Positions 11,914 to 22,421 of a stretch of DNA of 64,000 bases are shown piece after piece. The DNA is from Polytrichum commune (lineage: Eukaryota > Streptophyta > Polytrichopsida > Polytrichales > Polytrichaceae): positions 18,104,001 to 18,168,000 of the forward strand of contig OX485803.1 of the NCBI GenBank assembly GCA_950295325.1. Direction: 5' to 3'. The position numbers and the translations under genes were made by a program. Under the pieces are notes generated by a model, which was not told the origin of the DNA, made no database searches, and was given only the letters and a program-made list of their open reading frames with translations. Every line of letters begins with the position of its first letter. Within the stretch, counting starts at the first letter, position 1.

Positions 11914-12152
11914 AGCCACCTTAAACCCAGCCTGAAGTGACTTGAGGTAGAGTGGAACCCGTAACCTCTCCTGTAATTAGCTAGTGGAGGCTAGTATGCG
12001 GTGGCATCATTAATGACACCTAAAACTGCCACTCCGTGGACCCGGGCACTCCTTTTCCATATGGATGGTTCAAGGTAATATAGTGTTGGTGATTGGGAGA
12101 CGTTTATTGGTGTTGCTTTTGAGTGGAGTGTTGGGTTTTAGCACCCTCTCCC
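11914..12152 (-). mobile_element. Fragment of the TAAGGTAGAGGGTG element, reversed
   Basis: Positions 11,914-12,060 match the reverse complement of about 55,100-55,235 (shared blocks include GACACCTAAAAC, GGAGGCTA, GTGGCGGC-type and CCACCTT). The segment ends near 12,152 with the terminus TTTAGCACCCTCTCCCTTAG. It is a 5'-truncated copy of the family seen complete at 55.0-55.7 kb. Confidence 0.6.
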
Positions 12153-12502
12153 TTAGTCTAAACCAGCCCTTACCCTTCAGGTGATCCCATGATATTCTTG
12201 AACTCAATTATAATACAATGTGGCCACTAAATACTTGCGTCACTGACTCTGATATCATGTACGCAAATCACTCGCATGATTAATGCTTGAGTGACCTTGA
12301 TTTCACAAAGCTTGCTTGAACACAAAGTTAAGTTGGTCACAAAATCTGAGGCATCCTTATTTACATGATAACTTGTACATAGTTCATGCTCCAGAGTCCC
12401 CCTTGTCAGTTAGTCAAGTCAACTTCTGGCATCCCATAAGCTAGGCCTCCCATCTGATGGAGTTAACGTCCACTTAACCCCTAAGTGTATAAGAGGTCCT
12501 AG

Positions 12503-13030
12503 CATGATGCCCCGATCACACCAACTTTCCGTCAACTTCCATATGAGAAATAGGTGGGAATGCCACCAGAATCGAATGCCAAGTTGTTCACACCAACATC
12601 TCGGCTTGCTCAACATTTGTGTTATGATGCACAGTTACACTGTCCTCCCAACGGCTGAAAATAGTTGTAGGCACCAAAGTTGGAACATGTGGATGTACCA
12701 CAAGTTTTTGGTGATGGGTCCCACACATCCGATGCGTCCGAACGTGGACGTCAAAGTGCAGGTTGTGACCATCTCCAACGCCTCATATAGGTAGGACGAT
12801 GGTGACCGACCATGAAAGTTGTTGTTGGAGACTAATTCATCTACATAAACTGCACTTTCAATTTGGTGTGATCCATGCATGAGGGACTGACCACAACGGC
12901 CACTTCTGACATCATTTGTCAACATCTTTGGTTGTAATAGAGTGAAAAGTGGTGGGCCAACATCTATTTCTCAACATAATCCCCAACAATTTCATAGCTA
13001 AAACCGGACGGAAAGTTTGGTGTCATCATG
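12503..13030 (+). mobile_element. MITE family B, first of a tandem pair
   Basis: The left end has GATGCCCCGATCACACCAAC and the reverse complement of the right end has AAGCCATGATGACACCAAAC. Both continue CTTTCCGTC, followed by a shared AGAAATAG block further in. The element is about 530 bp, non-coding, and followed head-to-tail by a second copy sharing the junction. Fragments of the same family are at 25.8 kb and 42.8 kb. Open frames inside both copies are homologous only because the DNA is. Confidence 0.65.
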
Positions 13031-13540
13031 GCTTGATGCCATGATCACACCAACTTTTTGTCAACTTCCATATGAGAAATAGTTGGGGATGCCACAACAA
13101 CAAGATGCCAAGTTGCTCACACCAACATCTCAGTTTGCTCAGCAGTTCGGTCATGATGTACAATTCCTCTACCTCCCCAACGGTTGAAAATAGTTGCGGG
13201 CAACAAAGTTGGGCCACGTGGACATACCCCCAGGTTTTTGGTGATGGGTCCCACACATCCGATGCGTGTCCAAATGTGGACGTCAGAGTGCACGTTGTGA
13301 CCATCTCCAAGGCCATCATATAGGTTGGATGATGATGGCCCACCATGAAAGTCGTTGTGGGAGACTACTTCACCTACATAAACTGCACTTTTAGTTTGGT
13401 GTGATCAAAGCACAAGGGACTGACCACACCGGCCACTTCTGGCACCATCCATCAACATCTATGGCTATAATAGTGTGAAAAATGATGGGCCAACATCTAT
13501 TTCTCAACATAATCCCCAACAATTTACGGCTAGGACCATA
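13031..13540 (+). mobile_element. MITE family B, second of a tandem pair
   Basis: It starts GATGCCATGATCACACCAAC and follows the first copy almost base for base (for example TTGGTGTGATCA, CATCTATTTCTCAACATAAT). Its right end is eroded: AATTTACGGCTAGGACCAT replaces the expected AATTTCATAGCTAAAACC, so the TIR is not recognisable there. Confidence 0.6.
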
Positions 13541-13599
13541 CGATGCTCACGGAAATGGCAAGTGCGATCACCCCCTCAGTAACGTTGGGAGAGATGGTT

Positions 13600-13979
13600 C
13601 AATCCCACAAAGCCAAGGGGGTCGGTACCCATGATGCAAGGGGGTGGTTCTACAACTAAACCGGGTGGGATCATGGAGGTGCCATGTTGGGCTTTGATCT
13701 AGTTTGAATCTAGTACCCAACTATGTTGTGTTGGATCTAGAACATAATGAAGGTGGGGGTCCTCATCATATGCAAGGTCGTCATACATGGGGCCTACGGA
13801 TCATTTAAGGAAGCTAATGGTTTTGACTTTGAATATTCATCAAATATTCAATTGAGGCTATTTCATATATACGTATGGTTAGCCCAAAGGCTAATATGAT
13901 TTAATATTATTATTATCAACCACATAGCCATATGTATGTGCAATAGCTTAAAGTGTTGGTTTAAGCATCCTCTACCTTA
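13600..13979 (+). mobile_element. 3' part of the TAAGGTAGAGGGTG element
   Basis: This segment is colinear with 55,325-55,745: shared blocks are GATGCAAG, GTACCCAA, TATGTTGTGTTGG, GGGGGTCCTCATCATATGC, GGTTTTGACTTTGA and ATCAACCACATAGCCATATG. It ends with the terminus GGTTTAAGCATCCTCTACCT. The 5' half is missing. Confidence 0.65.
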
Positions 13980-14715
13980 CGTTGAAGAAGTGCACCGGTT
14001 GGTCAAGAATTTCGGCCCAAGACAAGGTTATTTAAGGTGATAGTTGGTATGACGGATTAGATGAAAGAAATATATTAAAAATAAAACCTTGAGTTGGAGT
14101 TCTTTGGAGGCCAAATGTCTTGTCTAAGGGTTTGAGGGTGCCCAAGAAAATTCGACTCCAAAGGACTTCCCTAGCAAAAAAGTCTTGCTATGTTGACATT
14201 CATGTCATTTTTTCATCCATGCTTGAAGTTCTCCCCTAGGTTGGCGAAGAATGCATTTTGTAACCAAATATATTGCTCCATTCCCCCATTTTTTTTTGAC
14301 AAGTGCACTTCTTCACCGTAGTCTAAACCGGTCCTAAGTTGGATCGAATTTGAGGATTGATAATCTCATGCCTTTCCCTGCCATAAATTATAATAAGATA
14401 GCCACATTAAAAGTAACAATTCATGTGTTGGAAAGAGTGTTGTAATACTATAATTCCAATAGTGTTTTGGTGGGTAAGGATTGGTTTACACTACATCATT
14501 TATGATATTTAGTGTCATATATACTATTTGTGAAGGGCCTAAACTAGATGCCTAGAAATATCAAAGTGTCATGTCCTCTTATTGCCAACATGATATTATT
14601 TGTCAAAATATGTACCTTCTTAAAGTGAAAATGATTTACATTATGAAATTTAGCGTAGCACATTGGGATACTTGAGATCATACTTTTGTGTTTCACTCTA
14701 GTATGCAAGGGGAAG

Positions 14716-14765
14716 AATATGGGTGGGTATTATTGAGCATACTAGTGTTGCTACCCACCCATATT
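14716..14765. repeat. Perfect 14-bp hairpin
   Basis: AATATGGGTGGGTA at 14,716-14,729 is exactly inverted at 14,752-14,765, with a 22-bp loop. No flanking coding region explains it. It could be a very small foldback element. Confidence 0.6.
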
Positions 14766-15651
14766 TGGAGTAGTTCTAGACTTTCGATGAGTTCAGAATC
14801 AAGAAAACAATTTGGAAAAACGTGAACACTTGTGCTCCAAGTTGTTGTTATTCATACTCGCCATGTAACCATTATGCGGGTGATTATATATTGAAAGACC
14901 GTGGACATGATGTGTGCAAATACATGATGCCATGATGGAGATATTAAAACATGCATGTAACGGTAATTTGGTCCAGAGAATTGGCCAAAAAGTCCAAAAT
15001 TGTCCAAGTATCACACTAAATACCATATTTTATGTCACATTCTGTTTGGATTTACACATTGCTATAGTTCTTTTTGTTACTAGTGATGCGATTTTCTATC
15101 AAGCAAGAATGTTAATGTTCTACATCTACCCAACTACCAATTCCACATTTGTTGATAGGATATGAGACATACAAAAACTAGAAATCGCATCACGTAATCA
15201 TTCCATAGAGTAAGTGACACTAAATAAACATCACAATACTTAGTGTAGTTCCATCTCTCCCTAGCTACTCTCTTGAATATTAGTTAGAAACCACAAGCTT
15301 TTGGAACCGTCAATTGAATTCGAATAAAATAAGCAAGAGTAGTGTGAACCATGGACGATTTGGTTCATGATTGGATTTGGTGCGTTGGGGAGGCCACTGG
15401 ACTGCTCGTGGGAAAACCAAGCAAATGTTTGATGCAAATGGCAATCATTGATTAGGTGTGGAATTGGATGTCAGGTAGTCGAGTTCACAAACCACAGTAT
15501 ATAATGTTCCTTCAAAAAAGCAAGAAAAAAGGAACCCAATCATTTCGCATCAATTCCATAAAAGAAGATTACTAAGTAAGACCTTCACACATCACATCTC
15601 TTCCTCAACCTCCTTCTACACGTCGATCCTTTAAAACTTATTATGCACCGG

Positions 15652-15802
15652 CATGCATATATATATATAGGTAGGTAAATAGGTAGGTAGGTAAATATGT
15701 GATGCCAAAATTTGATGATGTTTTCGATGGAACTCCGATGCCATAAAGAGCTAAGTTAAGTTACGTACTATGGTATGTATATATATATATATATATATAT
15801 AC
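15652..15802. repeat. Microsatellites (AT)n and GTAGGTAAATA-type
   Basis: An (AT)n run lies near 15,657-15,667, an imperfect GGTAGGTAAATA tract near 15,669-15,703, and a longer (AT)n near 15,777-15,801. Confidence 0.8.
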
Positions 15803-15859
15803 ATATGGAGAACAGTGAAGCAGTGCCCGAGAAGTTTTTGGGCATATATAGTCGGTCAA

Positions 15860-16062
15860 GATCCAAGTGATTCTAAACCCAACCGGTTACATGTTGACAT
15901 CATCATCTTCCGGTTTTGCTTTTGTTCATTTGAGGTATATTCTTCTATAGATTCCTTTAAAATGTTTGGTAATCCTCCTGAAGTTGGAGACTTCAACCAG
16001 CTATTTCTCAAACTCAACCGCTTCATCTGTAACTAACCGCCAGTTTTTCCCGAACAGACGGT
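15860..16062 (+). repeat. Dispersed repeat family E, copy 1
   Basis: The segment carries the ordered blocks AACCGGTTACATGTTGA, CTTCCGGTTTTG, GAGGTATATTC, TAGATTC, TCCTGAAG, CTCAAACTCAACCGCTTC and ATCTGTAACTAAC. The same order occurs twice on the plus strand at 56.5-56.9 kb and twice on the minus strand at 57.3-57.7 kb. No TIR or protein was seen and its nature is unknown. Confidence 0.6.
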
Positions 16063-17702
16063 GAAAATAAGTTGATTTTGCCAGAAAGAGTGACTTGAAA
16101 TTTGTGTAATGTTTTTGAGGAATTGGGTAGAGGACATGATGTGGAATGCAAGTTTGTTTTGTATTATCATTTTATGTAAATGATTATGTATATTTCCCCA
16201 AAAAGGTAAGTACGTCAGGTCTCTTAATTGTATGGTAAACCCTCCATAATTTGAGCATCAAAATATCTTACTTTGCATACGAATGCACACAAAACGCTTT
16301 CGTTGATGGCACTCAAAAGTGATTGCAAGTGGTGTGAGATAACGCCTATCCGGACAATCACTATATCCCACCTATCACGATATCCTTTTCGGGCCACCAC
16401 TTTTACAATTAGTCATTTTGGGTCCACACAAGAATCATTTGACCCCCTAGTCTAGTGCACCAAGAATGGTCATTCACCGTTTTCAAATTTTCTACGTACT
16501 TGAGCGCCCTCCACCATTTTATACGTAGTTTGTTTTAGTTGGTGTTGTTTCCACAATTACCTCGTGGTGATTTTAAATGGCATCAATATTTTTGAGTTTG
16601 CCTATTTACATGGAAGGCATCAGGCCATGGCTCTTAAATAACCACGGTACCCCACATTCTAGATGAGAGCATAGAGAAGTCCATGGACTATATAGCCCAA
16701 AGGCTTTTGGAGGTCATAAGCCCTGAGTGGAAGCCCAAATTCCTATTGCTCATCCCGGCCGGCATACCTTTAAAAGTTGTCAAGTTGTCCCAAAACACTT
16801 GCCCACAATCCCAACCAACATTAACCATACTTGCCACGTGGTATTTCATTAGAATTTTCATCCACTCAAAATGTCATGGGTTGTAGTCTAAAACTAGCCT
16901 CATGTAAACCTAAAGTTGGGGCCCGTGACACTCTCAACCAATGAGATTTCAAGGATACTCAAGAGCCATGGCCTAATGACTTTTGTGCAAACATGCCATA
17001 AACTCATAAGTACCTGATGATCGCCTCCAATTGGACAACCTCACCTGCCATATCCAAGCCAACAACCAAACCATCAACCACTACATTAAGTATAGTAATA
17101 ACTCAATTGATGACTTATGTCCACACATTGTTCTCAACTTGTGATACCCACCAAGTATCAATATTTGATTGATTTCACGCTCTTTATGGGCAGTTTGAAA
17201 CCATACATGTTGGTCTAACACTAGAACAATTATGGTTTAGAGAGAGAGAGAAAAAAAAACACCATATATAGTAATAATTTTAATTTATTTTCTTAAACAT
17301 TTTCCAAAAATATACTCCTATAAATTTTCTTCCTTAAATGAGCATACTGTTAGCATAAAAGCGTAGGGATGATTTTGAACACATCTATAATTACTACTTT
17401 GAAACTTCCTGTTCCATGCATATGGTGTCCAATCACTAAATCCATAGTTTTGTTTAAATATGAGCCTATGAGCGTCATTGCAGTCAGGACAACCTAACTC
17501 CTCTTGATGGGCTTTTGTTCTTTAGCACATGTTTTATTCATACATCAAATTGTTAAACATACCCATAAGCCAATAAACAATATGAGCAAACAAAAATAAG
17601 ATCTTTAGTTGCACATCACTCCACACATTCATCGTTTTTAATGAATCTTGGAGTGAACATGAAAAGCCAGGAAATGCAAAGATGTCAAAATTTTAGTATA
17701 AC
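16063..17702. other. No gene seen
   Basis: AT-rich sequence with short unrecognised frames. A GA-rich run (AGAGAGAGAG then A8) is near 17,239-17,258. Confidence 0.4.
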
Positions 17703-18347
17703 GTACAGTATACTGTAAGATTACGTAATCTCCCGTTTAAGTACGCATCCCGGTTAAGTGCGCAATTTTTTTGACAAAAATCATGGTTCATCTTTTATTG
17801 TTTGAACATGTCATGTAGAGTCATTTGCCTCAATTGCGTGAATTTTAAAGCTTGACATTCAATGTTCGTTTGTTAACATTTCACTGAAATGTCTCAAATA
17901 ATTGTTGTAGTTCATCATACATTTGTCCAACCTCCGTTTGAACATTGGAGCAAAGCAATTGGTTGTCGATGTCGAGGATAATGTTGTGTAGAGCCTCAAA
18001 GCCTTTGAAGTTGGTAGCACTTTTAGATTCAACAAATGTCTCGATAGGCTGGATTCCGTCATCGATAGGTGGTTCTTCTTTTAAGGTTGTCGAAGCTTGT
18101 CCATCAACATCAAACCTCAATGGGTAGGGGATCAAACAAAACCAGCGGCTTTGTGAGCACCTTGACATGTATTCTTCAGGGGTAAGCCATATGGGTATTA
18201 GACGGTTACTTTTTCCGACTAGCCCAATCTGGAACACTGGCGACATGAGTAAAGTACACACCTACCAACTAAGTGCGCACCAATAGCTCCGACTCAAAGT
18301 GCGTACTTCAATGGGAGATTATTGTAATTTAAAAGTGATATGTGCTA
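17703..18347. mobile_element. Tigger/pogo-like DNA transposon remnant
   Basis: Inverted ends are visible. The left end has ATTACGTAATCTCCCGTTTA then AGTACGCA from 17,720. The reverse complement of the right end (to 18,328) has ATTACAATAATCTCCCATTG then AAGTACGCA. A weaker match reaches about 17 bp further out on both sides. Inside the left end an 11-bp motif is doubled (TTAAGTACGCA, TTAAGTGCGCA), and the right end has TAAGTGCGCA and AAAGTGCGTA. Doubled GCGC-containing motifs in the TIR are a known trait of Tigger elements. The total is about 645 bp with one long frame inside on the minus strand. A TA TSD was not proven, so the superfamily is an inference. Confidence 0.55.
17881..18261 (-). 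pseudogene. Possible transposase C-terminal remnant inside the Tigger-like element
   Basis: This 126-codon frame fills most of the element. The N-terminal third is Trp/Tyr/Cys-bearing (WLTPEEYMS, SRWFCLIPYPLRF), the middle is acidic (KEEPPIDDGIQPIETF), and the last 45 residues look helical with a leucine-rich, acidic tail (FEALHNIILDIDNQLL, YDELQQLFETF). Acidic tails with an EAL..L...+++-type helix near the end are common in pogo/Tigger transposases, which have a CENP-B-like DNA-binding region and a DDE domain. Neither of those domains is present, so at most this is the last part of such a protein. The codon starting it (ATG at 18,261) is simply the first Met. It could also be an unrelated passenger. 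Confidence 0.35.
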
Positions 18348-18460
18348 CATAACCTCTATTTGATGTTGTTCAAAATATTGGTTTTCCAAGATTGATAGAT
18401 ATTGGAGCAGGTGGATGTTATCAATAGTCAAATTCAAGAACCCCCCCCCCCTTCACCTAA

Positions 18461-18914
18461 GGCCCAGTGCACACATGAGCCAAGAGCCATGTCCAAAGCC
18501 CGTCCCAAGGCACTTCTAGAATCATGTGGTGTGGTCATGGGCCCTCAAGTGGAGTGTAAAATCATATGTGACTAGGCCTTCACCTAAATGTTATTTCAAT
18601 GAATCTCTAGCAAGGGTCCTCATACATGATAAAATATAATAAATCAACATTTATGAGATTTTGAAGTGCCATGGTCTTTTGTTTTTGTGTTAGGCCTACT
18701 TCCAAGAGGTGATTTTTGAAAACCGTCCAAGTGATCATGAAACATGATGTATTTGATGCCATGTAAGATTTTATATCCATCTTGCATTCACTTACTATTT
18801 TGGTCCCTCGAGCATAATGTGAAGCAGACTTGGACCGGCTCCACCTTTTCCACCAATGAGAGTGCTTGAAAGTGCAATGGTCATAGGCCCTCAGTCTCGT
18901 TTTTGAAGAGGCCC
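18461..18914 (-). mobile_element. PIF/Harbinger-like MITE, family A copy 3
   Basis: This 454-bp element lies in reverse orientation relative to the 11.2-kb copy and is flanked by TAA on both sides (18,458-18,460 and 18,915-18,917). Read on the minus strand it starts GGGCCTCTTC and includes GAGACTGAGGGCC, CACTCTCATTGGTGGAAAAG, CGAGGGACCAAA and GGTAGGCC-type blocks shared with copy 1. It is more diverged and about 45 bp shorter. Confidence 0.75.
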
Positions 18915-18917
18915 TAA

Positions 18918-20144
18918 GTTAGATCTTGAAGCCAAAAAGATCTAACTGCTCACTTTTTTGAGGATTTTCTCTCTCTCTCTAGGTAGTAGTCGATTGAATA
19001 TTTGACCATGGGGTTAACATGTCACTTTATCCTTGGGCCAAATGTTGGACTTACCCATCGATGACGTGACATTTTTGGGCCGTTGTTGTATGATGCGACT
19101 CAATGTAGTTGTCATTGACATGTAATAATTGAGTGTGAATATTCAATTAAATTTCACAACGGGGTTTTATCATAAAATCCTAGGTTGCATGATTGTGGTC
19201 ATTAAGTATTGGATGTTGATGTCAACAACTTTTTAGCGACTACAACATTTCTTCATTCCAAATTTATCATATTATTGGACACAATGAAGACACTCAGTTT
19301 TTCTTAAACTATCATACGCATGATTTTCCTTGACAATCAGTAACATATATCAATTGAACGTGCTTTCTCATTTATCCACCCTTCAGACCAATAACGTTTG
19401 ACAAGTTTTCATTTTGTTGTACATCCAACAGTCACTGCGTAGCTAAAAAGAAGAGGAAAAACAAATCCCGATACAATAGCTCGTTATACTCTCGCATCAC
19501 ACTATGAGAATGGTCTCATGTGTATGGTCTTTTACAATTACTCCCACAATTTTTGACGGTTTATTATAACGTCAATTAGTTTGGTTTCTTCCATATCCTT
19601 CCTTGCCCACACAAACGTCTTTCAATTAACACCAACACCCAAGGCAAAAGGATGGTACACTACATATAGTACATAATGCTAATATGCTAAAAGGACTAGT
19701 GTAGGCAAGTTGTAGTGGTGACTCTATATATATATATAGCTCGTGTTAGGGTGGAGATTTGGTGTACCCATGGGGTAGGATTTGGGCACAATTTCCCACG
19801 ATCATCACTTGCTACTAGTTTGCCTTCCGGCCGGCCGGCTCCCTCCCTCCCTAGCTAACGGAAGCGGAGGGGCGGAGCTTGGAGCGAGGTACTACTTATG
19901 GCCACTAGCGCTAGGGAGTATACCTTTGACTCAAGTGCACGGATCGTAGTAGTAATAATAATAATCACACTAATAATAACCTCAAGGAGGAGGATAAGAG
20001 GAGGAGCATGTCCGCTTTTGTGAAACACATATGAACGATAAGTCGGTTTGGTTGCCGCGTCAACGAATCCAAGTAGATGCGGGAATAACGCTCGTGGTCC
20101 GGTGATAACATAAGTGTGTGTGTATGGGGTTGGACCCATCATCC
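18918..20144. other. Unassigned stretch, partly GC-rich
   Basis: No gene could be supported. The 19.8-20.1 kb part is more GC-rich (GCCGGCCGGCC, CTCCCTCCCTCC) and has a minus-strand frame at 19,855-20,142 with one hydrophobic segment (LILLLEVIISVIIIITTTI) that comes from an AAT-type microsatellite. It might be a low-copy spacer or promoter. Confidence 0.35.
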
Positions 20145-20962
20145 CGAAATCTTTGCGAATTTGATCTCCTTAATTTTGTTACGAACTTAGGGCCACTTCA
20201 CACACGAGACCGCAAAATCTTCACAAATTTTATCTCCTTAGTTTTGTTACGAACTTAGGGCCACTTCACACACGAGACCGCAAAATCTTCACAAATTTTA
20301 TCTCCTTAGTTTTGTTACGAACTTAGGGCCACTTCACACACGAGACCGCAAAATCTTCACAAATTTTATCTCCTTAGTTTTGTTACGAACTTAGGGCCAC
20401 TTCACACACAAGACCGCGAAATCTTTGCGAATTTGATCTCCTTAATTTTGTTACGAACTTAGGGCCACTTCACACATGAGACCACGAAATCTTCACAAAT
20501 TTTATCTCCTTAGTTTTGTTACGAACTTAGGGCCACTTCACACACGAGACCACGAAATCTTCACAAATTTTATCTCCTTAGTTTTGTTACGAACTTAGGG
20601 CCACTTCACACACGAGACCGCGAAATCTTTGCGAATTTGATCTCCCTAATTTTGTTACGAACTTAGGGCCACTTCACGCACGAGACCGCGAAATCTTCAC
20701 AAATTTGATCTCCTTAATTTTGTTACGAACTTAGGGCCACTTCACACACGAGACCACGAAATCTTCACAAATTTTATCTCCTTAGTTTTGTTACGAACTT
20801 AGGGCCACTTCACACACAAGACCGCAAAATCTTCACAAATTTTATCTCCTAAATTTTGTTATGAACTTAGGGCCACTTCACGCATGAGACCGTGAAATCT
20901 TTACAAATTTTATCTCCCCAATTTTTTTTATGAACTTAGGGCCACTTCACACACGAGACCAA
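20145..20962 (+). repeat. 12-copy 68-bp tandem array built from a MITE end
   Basis: The unit is 68 bp and the block TTAGGGCCACTTCACACACG recurs 12 times at that spacing, with a few substitutions per copy. Each unit has two parts: about 43 bp of (C/G)AAATCTTCACAAATTTTATC-type sequence ending GTTACGAAC, then the first 22-25 bp of the PIF-like MITE including its TTA. The last unit runs directly into the intact MITE copy at 20,939. The array therefore seems to have grown from the junction between flanking DNA and the MITE left end. Confidence 0.9.
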
Positions 20963-21438
20963 GAGCCCGTGATCAGTACACTTCAAGCACTCTCATTTTT
21001 GGAAAAGGCGGAGCTGGTCCAAGTTCGCTTCACACTATGCTTGAGGGACCAATGGAGTATGTGAGTGCACAATGGATGTAAAGTCTACATGGATTCCTAC
21101 ATGGCGTCAAATGGATCATGTTTCATGGTCACTTGGATTATTTTCAAAAACCACCTCTTAGAGGTAGGCCTAACACAAATCCGGGAGATCATGGTACTTC
21201 GAACGCTAACAACCGTTGGTTTATTCTATTTTATCATGTGTGAGGACCTGCATGAATAGAAAATTCATTGAAATAGCATTTGGTTGAGTGCCCAATCACA
21301 CATGACTTCACATTACACTTGAGGGTTCGTGACCACACTACATGATTTTGGAGGTGTCTTAGGACGGCATTTGGACACTTTCTTTTGGGCTCTCAGAAGT
21401 TCATGGTCACGGCTCTTGGCTCGTGTGTGAAATGGCCC
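20939..21438 (+). mobile_element. PIF/Harbinger-like MITE, family A copy 2
   Basis: This 500-bp element is flanked by TTA at 20,936-20,938 and 21,439-21,441. It is nearly colinear with the 11.2-kb copy throughout (for example CTTCAAGCACTCTCATT, TTCGCTTCACACTA, CATGTTTCATGGTCACTTGG). The ends are GGGCCACTTCACACACGAGA and, reversed, GGGCCATTTCACACACGAGC. It sits at the 3' end of the satellite whose units contain its first 25 bp. Confidence 0.8.
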
Positions 21439-21441
21439 TTA

Positions 21442-22008
21442 AACCTTCCATTCACTACACTAAATATCGTATTATTCTATTTTTTTCTTCTTCTTTTTAC
21501 TAATTGTAAACCGCATGTGTAGTGTCACCAACATTACATGTGAACCTAAGATTATTTGTCATTCCTTTTAGAAAAATTGGGCATTATAGATTTACCATGT
21601 TGTAATTACTGTCACTTACTAACTGATTTCCCATCTTGATTTTACTCACCCATGTCAATGTTTCATTACAAAAATGTTAGGATGCAGAATACATCAAACT
21701 CTGTTTCAATATTCAGCATGCATTTCATTCTAAATTCTAACATCCATGACAATAGATGTGAACTTATTTATAAGAAGTCTCATTATGAAAGTTGCTATAG
21801 TGACATAAAATACCATATGACACTAAATACAATATTTAGTGTGCTTGGAACCATGTGTGTCTTGGATAATCGTGAATGGCAATTTGTCTTTGCATCACTA
21901 GAGAATTTTGAAGTCTATAACAATGGTAGAGTTGTATATTTCTTTTAGTGATCATATTTTGAGGCTCATATGTTGGTAGTCACAATATTGAAGTATGTGG
22001 CCCTATTA
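21442..22008. other. No gene seen
   Basis: AT-rich. A palindromic CACTAAATACAATATTTAGTG is at 21,822-21,842. Similar TATTTAGTGTCA motifs recur at 14.5, 15.0 and 42.1 kb and may belong to an old dispersed family. Confidence 0.4.
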
Positions 22009-22161
22009 TAGACATAACATTATTCAAATCCATAATGGTGTTTTGTGGGACTGTCAATATTTCACAATATATTTTTCATGTTCATATTGAATGCGAGGGA
22101 ATATTATGTGGAATATTTTCAATCCCATATAACATTGTTATGGATCTGAATAATGGTATGG
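22009..22161. mobile_element. Small foldback/MITE, family D copy 2
   Basis: Same layout as the 1.3-kb copy: GACATAACATTATTCAAATC, then CCATAA and GGGACTGTCAATATTTC. The centre is TTCATATTGAATGCG, and the right arm is ATATAACATTGTTATGGATC then TGAATAATGGTATG. It has more substitutions than copy 1. Confidence 0.65.
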
Positions 22162-22421
22162 ATGTTTCGAACTCTTTATGTGTATCAAAATGTTGGATCA
22201 AATCAAGAAATGTCTTATACAATCATTGCAAACACTACTTGCGTATGAGTCCCTCGGAATGGTCATGTTGCAATTGGAGGAGATATGCAAAACTACCATG
22301 GTAATAGATTTGCAAATTTTCCAATGATGTAGAACAATTTTCTAGCGACGCATGTTATTTACCCAAAATTCATGTGCTTGCAGTGGAACCACGTTCACTA
22401 TTGGTTCATGTTGGAATAGTT

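Noticed and set aside
12635-13346. Two similar minus-strand reading frames as a duplicated gene
   Set aside because: The similarity is due to the tandem MITE pair, and nucleotide identity is as high in non-coding parts.
13563-13640. tRNA gene near a GGTTCAATCCC motif
   Set aside because: No cloverleaf could be folded: the acceptor and anticodon stems do not pair.
19855-20142. 95-codon frame with a membrane-like segment
   Set aside because: The hydrophobic part is made by an AAT-type microsatellite (runs of Ile), so it is not evidence for a membrane protein.
20145-20962. CRISPR array
   Set aside because: The whole 68-bp unit repeats, without variable spacers, in plant-type DNA with no cas genes.
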